NCBI GenBank assembly: GCA_015680685.1
Contig: MNCI01004504.1
Coordinates: forward strand, 727,847-791,846
Direction of reading: 5' to 3'
DNA: 64,000 bases
Source of the DNA: Gnetum montanum
Lineage: Eukaryota > Streptophyta > Gnetopsida > Gnetales > Gnetaceae
Shown: positions 10,623 to 21,234 of the stretch, piece by piece
Position numbering within the stretch: position 1 is the first letter of the stretch
How the letters are laid out: every line of letters starts with the position of its first letter
Program-made: the position numbers and the translations under genes
Notes under the pieces: generated by a model
What the model was told of the DNA's origin: nothing
Databases searched by the model: none
Seen by the model: the letters and a program-made list of their open reading frames with translations, nothing else

Positions 10623-12069
10623 ATGTATTGCGCTGGCGAGGAGAGCAGCAGCAGCACCGTGCAGTCTTGTATAAACCAACGAATCAGCAGCCGCTGCTGG
10701 GGCAGTCCCGGGATGGCTCCTCATCACGAGGCGTCCTATTCGGAGGAACAAATCGGTGCGGCTGCGAAAGCTTATTACTATTATTCCTTGGCTGCCTCCA
10801 ACAACGACAACGCCAACGCCAACACAAACGCAAACGCAACGTCTCTGCATTCGCCTAACAACCTGGTAAAGACCGAAACTGTAATTCCATCATATTCTCC
10901 TTTCATCATGGGGGACTCGGAAATGCTGGTGCAACCTCCAAAAATGGCAAGGCCCAGTTCGATGGTTCCGCAGGAGGAGGATCTCATCGGTCGCCTGGAC
11001 GAATGCGTGTCGGACGCCAACTCTGCAAACTCCTCCGCAGTCGACTGCACACTCTCGCTCTCCACTCCTTCCACGCGTTTTAGAAATTCTTCTTCGTCCT
11101 CGTCGTCTCCCACTTGTTCGTCTCCGTCGTCGTCCCCGGCAGCGCTACCATTCTACGCTTGGAATAACGGCTTATGGTTGCAGCAGCAACAGCAAGGGCC
11201 AGTATCAGAAGCAGCAAGGGGATCCATGTTGCAGTACATGGGTGTGAATAAGCAGGGTCCTTGTTACGTGGGACTGGGTATCCGGAACAACGCTGCGACG
11301 GCTCCCAACATTTTTTCACACAACATGATGGGAGTATCGGGAAGGAAGCAGGGAGGGGGAGGGGGAGGTCCACGCGGAGGATCGGACGCTTCCGCACCCA
11401 GAAAGTGCGCCAACTGCGACACCACGACCACTCCGCTTTGGCGGAACGGCCCAAAAGGCCCCAAGGTTAGATTGCGACCCCAACCATTTTGTTATCTTTT
11501 TATTTTTCACTCTCCCATGCCATACCCAAGCACAGCATCGCCAGCCCTACGTTTGTTTACTATTGCATCGGCAATGATTCAAGGAGAAACGACAGACAAG
11601 TAAATCCCGATGTGTGTGTGTGTGTATGCAGTCGCTTTGCAACGCGTGCGGGATCCGCTTCAAGAAGGAGGAGCGACGAATAACGGCCACGGTTGTTCAG
11701 CAGCAGTCGCCGGATCGGCCGAAGCCGGCGGAGGACGGCGACGGGCGTAACAAGGACAGGGCCAAGGCCGAGCGGGAGAGGGAAAACAGCAACAGCTGCT
11801 TGACATGGCAGAGCAGCAGCAGCAGCAGCAGCTGCTGTGCAGGAGCAGTGGCACAAGGACGCCTCGGCATTGGCCTGGGAACTGCCATGGTTGACTGCTC
11901 GTTCAACGCTCATACGGAAAGTAGCTGTCGTTCCGGAACAGAGTTAGCAGGAGCAGCAGCAGGGGGAGGCTGTGAAGGCTCAGCATCAGCAGCAGGAGTT
12001 GGAGTTGGAGGCCCAGCGCAGACGACGCAGCCGCTTCTGGTTTTGGGATTATCTGTCCACGGAAAATGA
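10623..12069 (+). CDS. HAN-type class B GATA transcription factor (two exons)
   Basis: Join exon 1 (10623-11465) to exon 2 (11632-12069): 426 residues. Residues 262-287 form a class IV plant GATA finger, C-x2-C-x18-C-x2-C. It reads CANC, then TTTTPLWRNGPKGPKSL, then CNAC, and is followed by the basic GIRFKKEERR tail that contacts GATA sites. Residues 140-152, VDCTLSLSTPSTR, match the HAN domain of HANABA TARANU-like B-GATAs, nuclear regulators of meristem and organ boundaries and of embryo patterning in Arabidopsis. The usual Gly in CTLSLG is Ser here. No C-terminal LLM motif is seen, which separates it from the GNC/GNL branch. Low-complexity tracts flank the domains: an Asn/Ala repeat, a Ser run after the HAN motif, a Gln run, a Gly run just before the finger, and Ser/Ala/Gly in the C-terminus. 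The first ATG (10623) was chosen; the frame extends upstream only to a GTG at 10590. The C-terminus beyond about residue 310 is not conserved with known family members. Confidence 0.9.
11466..11631 (+). other. GATA gene intron (166 nt, phase 0)
   Basis: Donor CCCAAG|GTTAG and acceptor TATGCAG|TCG split the zinc finger between GPK and SLCNAC, the intron position typical of class B GATA genes. Splicing restores C-x18-C spacing. A (TG)n run (11611-11625) stands where a pyrimidine tract is usual. If the intron is retained, the frame stops at 11601-11603 and loses the second half of the finger. Confidence 0.9.
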
Positions 12070-12900
12070 CGACGCAGAGCCACTCACTCGCCCATCCAAC
12101 ACAGACGCGTGCGGACGAGTGGAATGTGAGCATCATCTGTGCTCCATCGTCTGTGTATTGACGCGTCCATGGAGGGAGCATGAACAACAACATGAACATG
12201 ATAATGATGATGATGTAGCAACTCTATTTCGGTAGCTTAGTACGGCACGAAACGGCCCGTGTCGTGTCGTTCAGGGGTTTCCGCATCAGCATCGCTGATG
12301 CTGATTCTGATATCCATTCGTCCGTCGTTGTTGCTTCGTGGGCGGCATTAATTTTGCATGTGGAAAGCGAAAGCTGCAGACACAGAGAGAGAGACAGAGA
12401 AGTGAGGGAGGGAGGCAACGTTCTTATGTGGGAGGTGTGGCATGGCTTTTTGTGATGGGTGATCAGGGGCATCAGCAACGCCTTGCATTTGTGTGACGAT
12501 TTTTTGAATCGTGTGTGGCGCTTTCATGCGTTGTTGGCTCGCTGCTGTGGATTTTGTTTTTCTTGGTATTGGTTTTTGTTTGTTTGCTGTTTTGCGTGCG
12601 TGGGGACGCACAGTATTATTCACCCACACACGCAGCATCCTGCACAGTCCTCGTCTTTGAACAGTTTGTGGCGGTGCTGTTGTGAAGGCGTTCTTGTTCC
12701 AACCAAGCATTGCTGGGATTTCTGTCTCATCTTCACGGAGGTGGCGGCGGCGGCTTTCAGTGCTTTTACCTCCGTTGTAGGCATTATTAGGAACGCTGAT
12801 TTGTTATTAATTGCGTGCTCGTCGACGAATTATAAACCATCCTGTTTTAAGCACATCCGTTGCGATAGCTCCCCTGCACATCACCTTAATACATAGAAAC
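12070..12900 (+). other. Probable 3' UTR / downstream region of the GATA gene
   Basis: The CpG-rich composition continues to about 12900. Short overlapping frames exist on both strands but none is convincing. No canonical AATAAA is seen; AT-rich stretches near 12790-12835 and 12885-12930 could carry a weak polyadenylation site. From about 12900 composition turns AT-rich. Confidence 0.45.
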
Positions 12901-12949
12901 TGACGCATTCTTTTAAGGTAATTAAGTTCAAATTTTGCTGCCACCATTT

Positions 12950-13587
12950 ACCTGTGTACTAAATTCTACGTAGTGGTAAGGGCGCTTGAGTCTCTGCCCT
13001 TCCCAATGGAGAACATTATTTCCTTTCAAACCGTATATTAATGCCCTCTAGCAGCATTGCTTTGAACTTCTGCTATTACTGATGTATCAAATTACTTGCC
13101 ATGCACAAGATCATGTTCATTTTATGATGCCCTTGAGTCATCGTCTCAAGCTAATCGTATTGAATATTAAAAACTTAAACTTTTTCAGATTTGTAGTATT
13201 CAAACTTAAGCTTTTCCCATTATACTTTGTAGCATTCATGTAGAGTCCATTGAAAAACCTCATAGTACAAGATCAATTTTGATCTATAAAAAACCTTAGT
13301 ACATTGTGGATTGCTGATTCAAAGAAAGATGAAGAGATAATTACTTGAGCATCCTTATGGATTGTTGATTCGAAAATAATGAGACAATGGCTTGAGCATC
13401 CTTGTCTATAATCATGGTATATTTAGGTAGCAATTTACTTAACAAGTATTTTAATTTCTCAATTTTCAAGTATTTCACAATACATTTCACACAACGTTAC
13501 AAGATTTCACAATATCACAAGTATTTCTCAATCATAACCATCAAACTTTCATTTCTCCTCATCCTATTTGCTGCACTCATTCCAACA
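12950..13587 (+). repeat. Ty1/copia LTR (left end uncertain)
   Basis: The sequence directly before an initiator-Met primer site ends TTCCAACA at 13587, as a 5' LTR should. Its left boundary could not be found, and no second copy is in the window. An imperfect tandem repeat of about 47 bp (GGATTGYTGATTCRAA...CTTGAGCATCCTT) lies at 13309-13404. Confidence 0.55.
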
Positions 13588-13589
13588 AT

Positions 13590-13601
13590 TGGTATCAGAG
13601 C
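13590..13601 (+). other. Primer binding site, initiator tRNA-Met
   Basis: TGGTATCAGAGC is an exact match to the complement of the 3' end of plant initiator tRNA-Met, the usual primer of Ty1/copia reverse transcription. It follows the LTR end by two bases. Confidence 0.9.
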
Positions 13602-13618
13602 TTTTAATCCATTTTCAT

Positions 13619-15005
13619 GGCCACCAAACAAATCAAAGACATTTCAAAATGTTATGTTATTTTTAATGGCTCTCAAGATGTTACTTATTAGTCATATCTA
13701 ATGAAATCCCTCCTTTGAGTTCATGAAGTATAGGAGTATGTTGAGCCTAGTTTTGTTGTGTCTCGAGATTCAATGATGAGAGTAGAAGAACAAGCTCAGA
13801 AGAGATAGGAAGACTAATTCATTTATGAAAATGATTATTGACTAATTCATTTATGAAAATGATTATTTTTGCTAGTGTTTTAAAGGCAACTAGGGCTAGA
13901 ATCATTACTAAAGACACATCAAGGCTTGTTGGGATACCTTGCAAGAAGAGTATAAAGGCATTGAGGTAAACAAGAAGTTAAAGGAAATGAAATATAGAAC
14001 TAAGTTTGATAATTTAAGGATTACAAGAGGAGAGTCTCTCTCTCATTTTTTTGATAGGCTTCACATTATTTTGAGAAATTTGAATGAGTACAATTACAGC
14101 CTCACAATGTAGTAGAACATAAATAAGGTGATGTAAGTTCTTTACAATGATTATAGATTCTCTACCTTCATTAAAATTATTGTTCAAACAAAAGACCTTT
14201 CGATCTATACAATTGATGAGTTAATTGCAAGTTTGACAGCTTTAGAAGAATTCAAGATTTCAGATCCAAATGAGAATCCTTTTGTTGCAACTCCAAGTTC
14301 TTTAAGAGGTGGAAGATTCATTAGAGGAAGAAGAGGGAGAGAAATATTTAACTATTCATGAGAAGAGAGGTAATCAAATGCCACAAGGCCTCAAAATTTC
14401 AAAAGAGGATTTTAGCTAAAAGGTAGAGGTTTTCAAAATTTTTCTAGAGGAAGAGGAGGTCCTAGAGGTGGTAGGACAACTTTCTAGCTAAAAGGAGATC
14501 AAGATGCACCATCTTCACCAATGCAATGGTGCACCTTTTGTGGTAAGAGAGGCCATTATGAAGAAAGATGTTGGTAGAAGATTGGTATTCAAAATCTCAC
14601 AATTCAAGATACTCAAGAAGGAGAAAATCCTATATAACAAGATAGAGGCAAATAAGTTATAGATTGTCAAGATAACCCAAATTTTATAGCATTCAATAGG
14701 TCTAATAATATCACTTCAAGTGCATGGATCCTTGATAATGCTTGTTCAAACCACATGACTCCTCAAAAAGAAGCTTTATTGAGTATAAGCCCAATGGAAA
14801 CTTGGGCACAATAAAAGTTGGTGATGGTGAGTAGATCCACATTGAAGGAATTGGAAAAGTCCTTATTACTCCTAAAGATGGAAGTTAAGTGTAGGTCCAT
14901 GACGTTTTCTATGTTCCCAAATTGTCTAAGTCTTTGCTTTCAATTGGTCAAATGGTGAAAAGGGGAAATAAGGTTGTTTTTGAAGATGACATTGAAAATT
15001 TGGAA
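13619..15005 (+). pseudogene. Ty1/copia gag and protease start (decayed, truncated)
   Basis: An ATG at 13619 (MATKQIKDI...) starts a frame broken by many stops and shifts. At 14530-14571 it contains an intact zinc knuckle, CTFCGKRGHYEERC (C-x2-C-x4-H-x4-C). At about 14726-14755 it contains the copia protease start, WILDNACSNHMT; the family motif is WILDSGATSHMT, so the Ser-Gly pair is lost. The downstream strand FYVPKLSKSLLSIGQMVKRG near 14908-14965 is the typical end of copia protease. Similarity stops at about 15005, where LINE sequence begins, so integrase and RT are missing. A 28-bp perfect tandem duplication lies inside at 13812-13867. Confidence 0.8.
13812..13867 (+). repeat. 28-bp perfect tandem duplication
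   Basis: GACTAATTCATTTATGAAAA... occurs at 13812-13839 and again at 13840-13867 without change, inside the copia gag remnant. Confidence 0.95.
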
Positions 15006-15360
15006 TAACTTTGCATGCCAAAATCCATGTAGGTTGAGCAAAAAGACATTACCAAAACACATGAACCAAATCATTTGTAGCTTCATGGAGAGGGCAAACA
15101 TGAGTATGAACCCATAGATATTCAAGGCATTTGCCAATAGGTAAACCTTGGTGAAGAAGGCACCAAAGAAAATGTTGAATTTTAGGTAGAATAGGAAGCT
15201 TCCATATTCGTTTGAAGGTGGATATCCAAAATTATGTTAATTCCTGTTTATGCCAAAACCTATTATAGCAATTAACAATGATTGAGGAGTTATGTAAAAG
15301 TTGAAATGGAACATGTAGCTTATAAGGTAAAAGTTTCAATCCATTAGTCCAACAAAGGAC
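15006..15360 (-). pseudogene. LINE (non-LTR retrotransposon) 3' fragment, zf-RVT domain
   Basis: Minus-strand translation gives FKRIWKLPILPKIQHFLWCL, then a LPIGKCL segment, then VCPLHEATNDLVHVFW, a stop, and CLFAQPTW. This is the C-terminal zinc-binding domain of plant LINE reverse transcriptases (WK...PPK...FLWR, then C-P-L-C...EH.F..C..A...W). The second Cys is His here. The remainder of the LINE is not present; it abuts the copia remnant at about 15005. Confidence 0.7.
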
Positions 15361-15539
15361 ACGAAACATACTTTCTAAATAAAGGACTATCCATATTAAA
15401 TTATCACATTGAATCTATACAAGTATTTTAAGGATATTCCCATTGAACAACTTCAACAACTAGTCAATTTAACAACTATAGATAAGTTAAATAATTACAC
15501 CTATGATTACAACTACCAAAATTTAGCCATTTCATTTTG

Positions 15540-16790
15540 TAATAAACTAAATTAAACTATCTTTGACTTTTTTTCATCTTGATCACCATGTTCATGTAGG
15601 AATCTACATTAATAAGCAAAATCAAGTAAGTAAAATAAATTTAGAAAAACATGAATTTCCAAGTTTTCCCTCATTATCACCCCTTGAATTAAGGGTTGTT
15701 ACCCTCAATAACTACTTTATATTCTTGGCCATAAGTGGTGGTATAAGATGCTTTTCTTCCTTCTTTTTCAAGTTCTATTTGATCTACACAAATTCCTCTT
15801 AATATTTGACCAAACTATCAGCAATTTTTATAAACTCCTTAGACATAGCAGCTATATTCATGAATGCAGTATGAAAATTTGTATTCTAAATGCTTAAGGC
15901 TTTAGTATCTTGAGGGTAAACTAATTTTAACTTTTCAATTTAAGTTTTAAATAGCCTTTCTACTCCTTTTTAGATTCTTATAATGTTATCTTTAATTCTA
16001 TCAATGATCTTAGAAGCATCAATAAACAAGTTAATTCATTTTTGCACAATTATGAATTCAAGTTTAACAATTACAAGTTGAATGATCTTAATCACTTTGT
16101 ATGTAAAGAATTTTATATTTTCATGAGAGATGGAAGTTTCTTTATTATCCAATAAGAATTCAATTATTTTGGCTTATTCTTTAATATGATCTTGACATTG
16201 GGCTAATTGATCTAGCTAGCACTTAATTATAGCCTCTAATTTTTTCACTTCATCTTCTCTTTGATGATTGAATGATGCTGATGTAACAAGTGGATTTAGT
16301 AAATAAACAAGAATTCATTAGATTTTTTGATGATCAAGGTTGGCAGAGTGTTCAGGATCACCTAGGATAGTAGGGTTAAATTTTTATTCAAAGGGGGCTT
16401 AGACTAAGATTTATTATAGATTTTGTCCAATGATTCGACCCCAAATAACTGCTTAATTATGAAAGTTCAATAGATAAAAACCATCATTTCTAACTTGAAA
16501 CCATTTCTTTAGATTAAGGAACACCCAAAAATAGGAAATGATGGAGTAAGGGTTCAACGGAATTATTTAATAGATTTCATTCAAGATAGAATAGTTCCAA
16601 AAATCTATAATTTTCCTATTTACAAATGCATCACGAAATCTTATAATGTTGGTGTTGATACTATGTTTTCTAGTAATTGGTAACAAGTTACTTCTAACAA
16701 TCTTGATAGTAAGAAAAGCTACATGGTATGAATTCCAATTCCTAAGACCTAATTCATATCCAAGTTGTTGAAGAACTTAAGGTTCTCAAT
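15540..16790 (-). pseudogene. Unrecognised decayed ORF, minus strand
   Basis: With stops and shifts ignored, the minus strand gives a long protein-like string. The first part (about 16790-16400) includes LGYELGLRNWNSYHVAFLT and FRDAFVNRKIIDFWNYSILN. A later part (about 16260-15850) is rich in Lys, Glu, Ile and Leu and looks like a coiled coil. The content resembles accessory proteins of plant retrotransposons rather than gag or pol, but I do not recognise the family. It lies left of the element G LTR, so it belongs to a different or older insertion. Confidence 0.4.
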
Positions 16791-16799
16791 AGTTCAAAG

Positions 16800-17696
16800 A
16801 GTAAAACAGAAAAAAGGTTCTTCTTTCATAAGAAATTAGTCTACAAATATTGTAGAAATAAACATCAAGGATTTGGAATAATACCCAAACAACATACTTA
16901 CTCTCCAACTCTCATAACTTGCTCAAAGTTCACAAAGATAATAATCCAACAGAGAGACTTAATCTCATAACAAGAGTTCTCAATAGGCTATCTAAATAAA
17001 GGCATAACAAGGGACATCGAGTTCTCTTTAATTAGCACATCTTCTTCCTTTTATAGTCTTTAAATAGTTGTTGGTTTTCTTCATTGATCATTGGTCTTCC
17101 CTTTAAAATTATGATCATTAGAAAAAATGACTTTTTTGCTACTTGTAAGGAACTACAACATGTACAATCTTTTAGTTTAAATTGACTATGACTTGTAGCC
17201 ATCTTGCACTAGTAAAAACTCCAAAATTTTTAAATCTAATGTTGCATCTATTACATGAGACTACAACTTTCAAATTCACATTAATTCACAAGTCATAGTT
17301 CATCTAGACTACAACAAAATACAACTCATATTAATTCAAATTGAAAACTTATCAAATTCTAGTAAGAGAATTCTAGAATAACTATGACTTGTTGTGACTT
17401 TCATGAGCTCATAACCAACTCATGTTATGATTCATTGTAGCTTTCATGAGCTCATAGTATGTGTCTTGATGCTAAAAATTGATTTTTCTTCAATTTAGAA
17501 TCCACTACAAGTAATTGTGACTCATAGGCACATCACACTCTAAAGTATGGTTAGTTGCAAATCATAATAACCCATAGCTCCTTGTCCAAGTTCACAAATG
17601 ATATTGAAACATCCCAAATAAATTATAAAGACTCCTAATGATTCTACAACACAATGAGTATAGGAAATACACAAAATAGGTTGGATAATGTCCTCA
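16800..17696 (-). repeat. Element G 3' LTR (Ty3/gypsy)
   Basis: On the minus strand the LTR starts TGAGGACATTATCCAACC at 17696, directly after a polypurine tract. It holds a TATA box (CTATAAAAGG, 17047-17056) followed by a U5-like stretch. The left end is uncertain. It contains repeated ATGACTTGTAG-type words (17180-17410). Confidence 0.55.
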
Positions 17697-17715
17697 TAAT
17701 CTCCCTCCTCCTTGA
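17697..17715 (-). other. Element G polypurine tract
   Basis: The minus strand reads AAGGAGGAGGGAGATTA immediately before the LTR start, the expected site of plus-strand DNA priming. Confidence 0.65.
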
Positions 17716-17719
17716 AAAG

Positions 17720-18400
17720 AAACTTAAACTCAAGTTGATCCTATGCCTGAGATAGCATCAAGCCCCCACATGGTCAAATTATTTTCATGAATTAATCTTA
17801 GATCTTCAAGGTCCTCATTACAACAATGAATTAGGTACTCATGCCTCTTCATTTCTCTTATTCCTATAGCCTCTCTTACTTTTAGAAGAATTAGCCTCCT
17901 AGACATGCTTGAAGAAGAATCTTCAATTACATCCTTAAGTACTTCTTTGCTATCCTTCAAATCTAATGTAAATACCTTCCCATGTTATGAAGTCAAACAT
18001 AAAGTATTAAAAACACAATAACATATCAAATCATTAGAGAGATTAAGTTCATAAGCATTGTCATTCACTATGGTTCTTATTTATAATGGACTAATTTTCT
18101 TTAAGTTAAACTTCAAGAACTTTACATTCCTCAATCTTACTTATTTAAATGTAGCTAAAAAATATCATCCACTTTAAATTTTATCTTTCTTCTATTCAAA
18201 TTTTTACTAGTGGTAATCTCCTTTCTTTTACTTTCAAGATTTGCCTTAATTATTTATGTAAATTTTGCATACTTTCTACATAGTTTGAGTTAAGATGAGC
18301 ATAATCATTAAATTTTCTTAACTCATTAGCCATTGATGAGGCATCCAATGACAACTTGTATGTCTATTGTAAGTCTTCGATTTAGGAAGTATTTCATGTG
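17720..18400 (-). pseudogene. Element G pol C-terminus (integrase tail)
   Basis: Minus-strand frames give MQNLHKxLRQIL, then a basic stretch, then NDNAYELNLSNDL, and finally an acidic tail ending near 17730 (frame 17730-17960). This follows the order of Ty3/gypsy integrase C-termini, whose motif is (I/V)NDNAYEL(D/E)LP. Upstream pol has been lost at about 18400. The sequence from 18400 to 18772 shows no recognisable frame. Confidence 0.6.
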
Positions 18401-18607
18401 TTGGGTGTTTATAGTTTGGCATGTTAGGTTGAGGTTTTATATCTCCTAAGTTTGCACCATTGCCCACTATATTATAGTTTGAGGTTATGTGCATGTTCTA
18501 AGTTCCTTAGAATGATTTTGATCTCATTTGAAAGCTCTATGGTCTTTTTGACATGATCCCTTGAGCTCTAGCTTTCATTCAAAGTTGATTTTGACAAAGT
18601 ATATTTT

Positions 18608-18660
18608 GGTGGTGGTGGTGGGGAGCAAGGGGTAGAGGATGGGAAGGTGGGAGGGGAGAC
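18608..18660 (+). repeat. G-rich tract
   Basis: This stretch has several GGGG/GGG runs spaced by 1-8 nt, in an otherwise AT-rich setting 110 bp before the element B insertion point. It could form a G-quadruplex on the plus strand. Confidence 0.6.
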
Positions 18661-18772
18661 TGTGCTAACTACCATACATGAACATGTCTATTACATCAAC
18701 CTAAGGGCACTAATGCATCTCTGCCCAAGCCTAAATTAATCTTCTTTGTTAGTAGTATGATTGGGATTGGCT

Positions 18773-19697
18773 TGGACTACATTGACAAACCTTCGTTGAT
18801 GTATAGAAGATGAAGCATTAATAAGACAAGTTGTGTTGGCACAAACCCATCAATATAGCCTCATCAATAGATCCTATGATGTGTTGATGCAGGTACATCA
18901 ATGCTAACATAAGAATTTCCTAGATAAATGTGTATATCCCTTGCATCTATGACACCTTTAGGTCATTTCCTTAGCCAAACTCTTGCAAATTTTTTTCAAT
19001 AGAAGTTAGAATATTTTTCCTCTGAGTGCCTGTAGCATGGATTTAAGTGGTTAGAAAAAATTTTGTTTGAGTGCATCTATACCGCAACACATTTTCCTGA
19101 GTGGAAATAAAATCAAGATCTCTTCTATCCATTGCACCACTTAGACTAACATAATTCTACTTTTCTCTAATTTACTTTAGGTTCAAATTACGTTCTTATT
19201 CTTAAGTAATTAATCTTATCATTCATAAGCAACGTCAGTATGACTACTTTAAGCATAACTTATTAACACCTGGTAATCCCAATAGTGGATACTTGGTGTG
19301 CCTAGTAGTATATACTTAGTAACCTAGCATCATTAATATACATTTAGGATGTTTATGAAAAGTGGGAATTGATGCTTTATGTTAGACTAGTAAGTTAATG
19401 AAGTAGTTGATTGGTTAGTTGATTTTAATATTAATTTTTTATTCACTTAATCATTTAGAAAGTAGGAGAAAAATAATTTAAAAAGTATACAAATAAACAG
19501 TTTATACCTCAACCACACTTAACCATACGCATCGGTTAGCACAAGTGTAGATTGAGAAGTTATTGACTTACAAGTACATGATTCATTTTCTAGGAATATT
19601 AGCCACTTAGGTAAATGAGTCCATGGAATTTGACTAGATTACATGTGAACACTTGTGATTTGTATGGTTGTGCATAGGGAGTACTTGCTGCTAATCA
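18773..19697 (+). repeat. Element B 5' LTR
   Basis: The right end (...CTAATCA, 19697) is set by the adjoining primer site and by similarity of 19357-19697 to 61022-61365. The left end is set by the TGGCT duplication. The length of 925 bp agrees with the LTRs of C (931, 935) and D (954). The first 30 bases resemble the start of the C LTR. Confidence 0.75.
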
Positions 19698-19698
19698 T

Positions 19699-19716
19699 TG
19701 GTATTGTTGTTAGGGA
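19699..19716 (+). other. Element B primer binding site (tRNA-Asp type)
   Basis: TGGTATTGTTGTTAGGGA differs from TGGCGCCGTTGCCGGGGA, the tRNA-Asp primer site used by Athila elements, mostly by C/T and G/A changes. One T separates it from the LTR, as in C and D. Confidence 0.75.
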
Positions 19717-19806
19717 CTTAGTTTAGCTAAGTATGCTAAGTAGCATTAGGCAGTAAATCCATACAAAGTTGTTGTAAGGAAAATATAATGACTCATTTTT
19801 TAGACA

Positions 19807-19839
19807 TAATAATAATAATAATGATAATAATAATAATAT
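19807..19839 (+). repeat. (AAT)n microsatellite
   Basis: A run of AATAAT with one ATG variant lies in the element B 5' leader. Confidence 0.9.
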
Positions 19840-19872
19840 TACATCAAGGTACACTTTATCCAAATCACTAAA

Positions 19873-21229
19873 ATGGCTTCTTTTCGCATGAATGAATCAT
19901 TGCCACAAGTTGATGACGCTAATTAGAAGAATGATAGAACCAAAAGGATTAATGGTGAGAGACCTTAGCAGTTGAGAGTAGTTTATATACATATGAATCC
20001 CTACTATATGAATTTCACCTTCATTATTTATCAAGATGAATAGTTATTTTGGAGGGATATGGAAGGCAACATTGTATTACCTTTCGATTGGTTTGTTCTT
20101 GTCATGCTCATGATCAATCTCATAAAGTTGGGAATTGAATTAGTAGGCCTAGAGTATGAGGCAATAGACCATGCCTCTAAAGGCTATCAGCTCATAAAAG
20201 ATTAGCTTAGAAAATATTGATGCATGGAGGCACACTATGAATCCTCTAAGGACAATAGGATTTTAACATTGTTATTTTTGCAATCATAAAAAGAGGGCCT
20301 TGAATTCTTCTCAAGGTAATATCATTATATAGATTCTCTTTCTTTCGTTGAGGATGACAAAATTTACCAATGATTGTAATCAACCTTGAAGAACAACCAG
20401 AGTGAGGAAAGGAAAGAGTCCAAAACCCAAAGAACATCAAGTTAAAGATCTTAGTTATTCATCTAAAGAAATAGAAGGCAAAGGAGAAAGAATAATCAAA
20501 GGATCATAGGAGAAAGACTAGCATGTATGGATCTCATAGTCCCCCACCTTCATAATTCTCTTCATCATTAAACTATGATAAGAGGTACCATGGTTGAGAT
20601 TGAAGAAGGAATGATTAAGACCAAGATGGAGATCATTGGAAATTCCATTGTAATGATGGAAATAGGGAGCATAGGCAGCTATAAGAGGAAGAGGAGCATC
20701 ATCAAGAATGTAGGCGCAACAGGGCACATCCTAGGAGGCATGGCCATGATAGGGCCCACCATAAATACAATGACTATGATGAACCATTACTGGATACGTG
20801 GAACATGCTCAATATTTTAGAAGTAGTTCAAATTCTCACTAAGCATTAAAGGGTTAGTAGAATTAAATAATTTAATATGAATAATATCCATAAATTTGAA
20901 GGAGGATATAATGTTGATCCTTAGCATCATTTACAGGCCTTCCATTATGCTTGTGCCTTACAAAACATTGAGAACAAGTGATAAAATCTCAAATTATTTC
21001 TAGGGACACTTATCAAGAAAGCTAAAATTTGGTATCAAACCTTAGTACTAGAATCCATTCATAGATAGAATACAATGCTGGAGCTATTCAATGATCAGTA
21101 CTAAATGTACTCCAGAGTGTCCAACTTGAGAAAATAAATCCAAGGAGTGTAATCATGAATCATTGGATATAGCCTTGGGTAGGTATTACTCTCTTTTACA
21201 CTAATGCCTAGACCATGGGTTTTCTCAAA
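19873..21229 (+). pseudogene. Element B gag, 5' part
   Basis: The ATG at 19873 opens MASFRMNESLPQ. The string VVYIHMNPYYMNFTFIIYQDE matches in position and content the N-termini of the C and D Gags, which have a YxHPxExxPxFxFILHQDE pattern. Downstream, around 20870-21230, the Gag core appears in several frames (SFNSYKIL-like and HLSRKLKFG-type segments, then CLDHGFSQ). The frame is interrupted by stops and then by element C at 21235, directly inside the Gag core. The remainder continues at 33707. Confidence 0.75.
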
Positions 21230-21234
21230 GTGAG
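21230..21234 (+). other. Target site duplication of C, left copy (GTGAG)
   Basis: GTGAG precedes the C LTR here and follows its other LTR at 33702-33706, marking the insertion of C into B gag. Confidence 0.85.

Noticed and set aside
10781-11913. Long minus-strand frames opposite the GATA exons
   Set aside because: They mirror low-complexity Ser, Gln and Gly codon runs of the real gene and have no family motif.
13590-13605. Possible tRNA-like sequence GGTATCAGAGC
   Set aside because: It is only the 12-nt primer binding site after an LTR; no cloverleaf can be formed around it.
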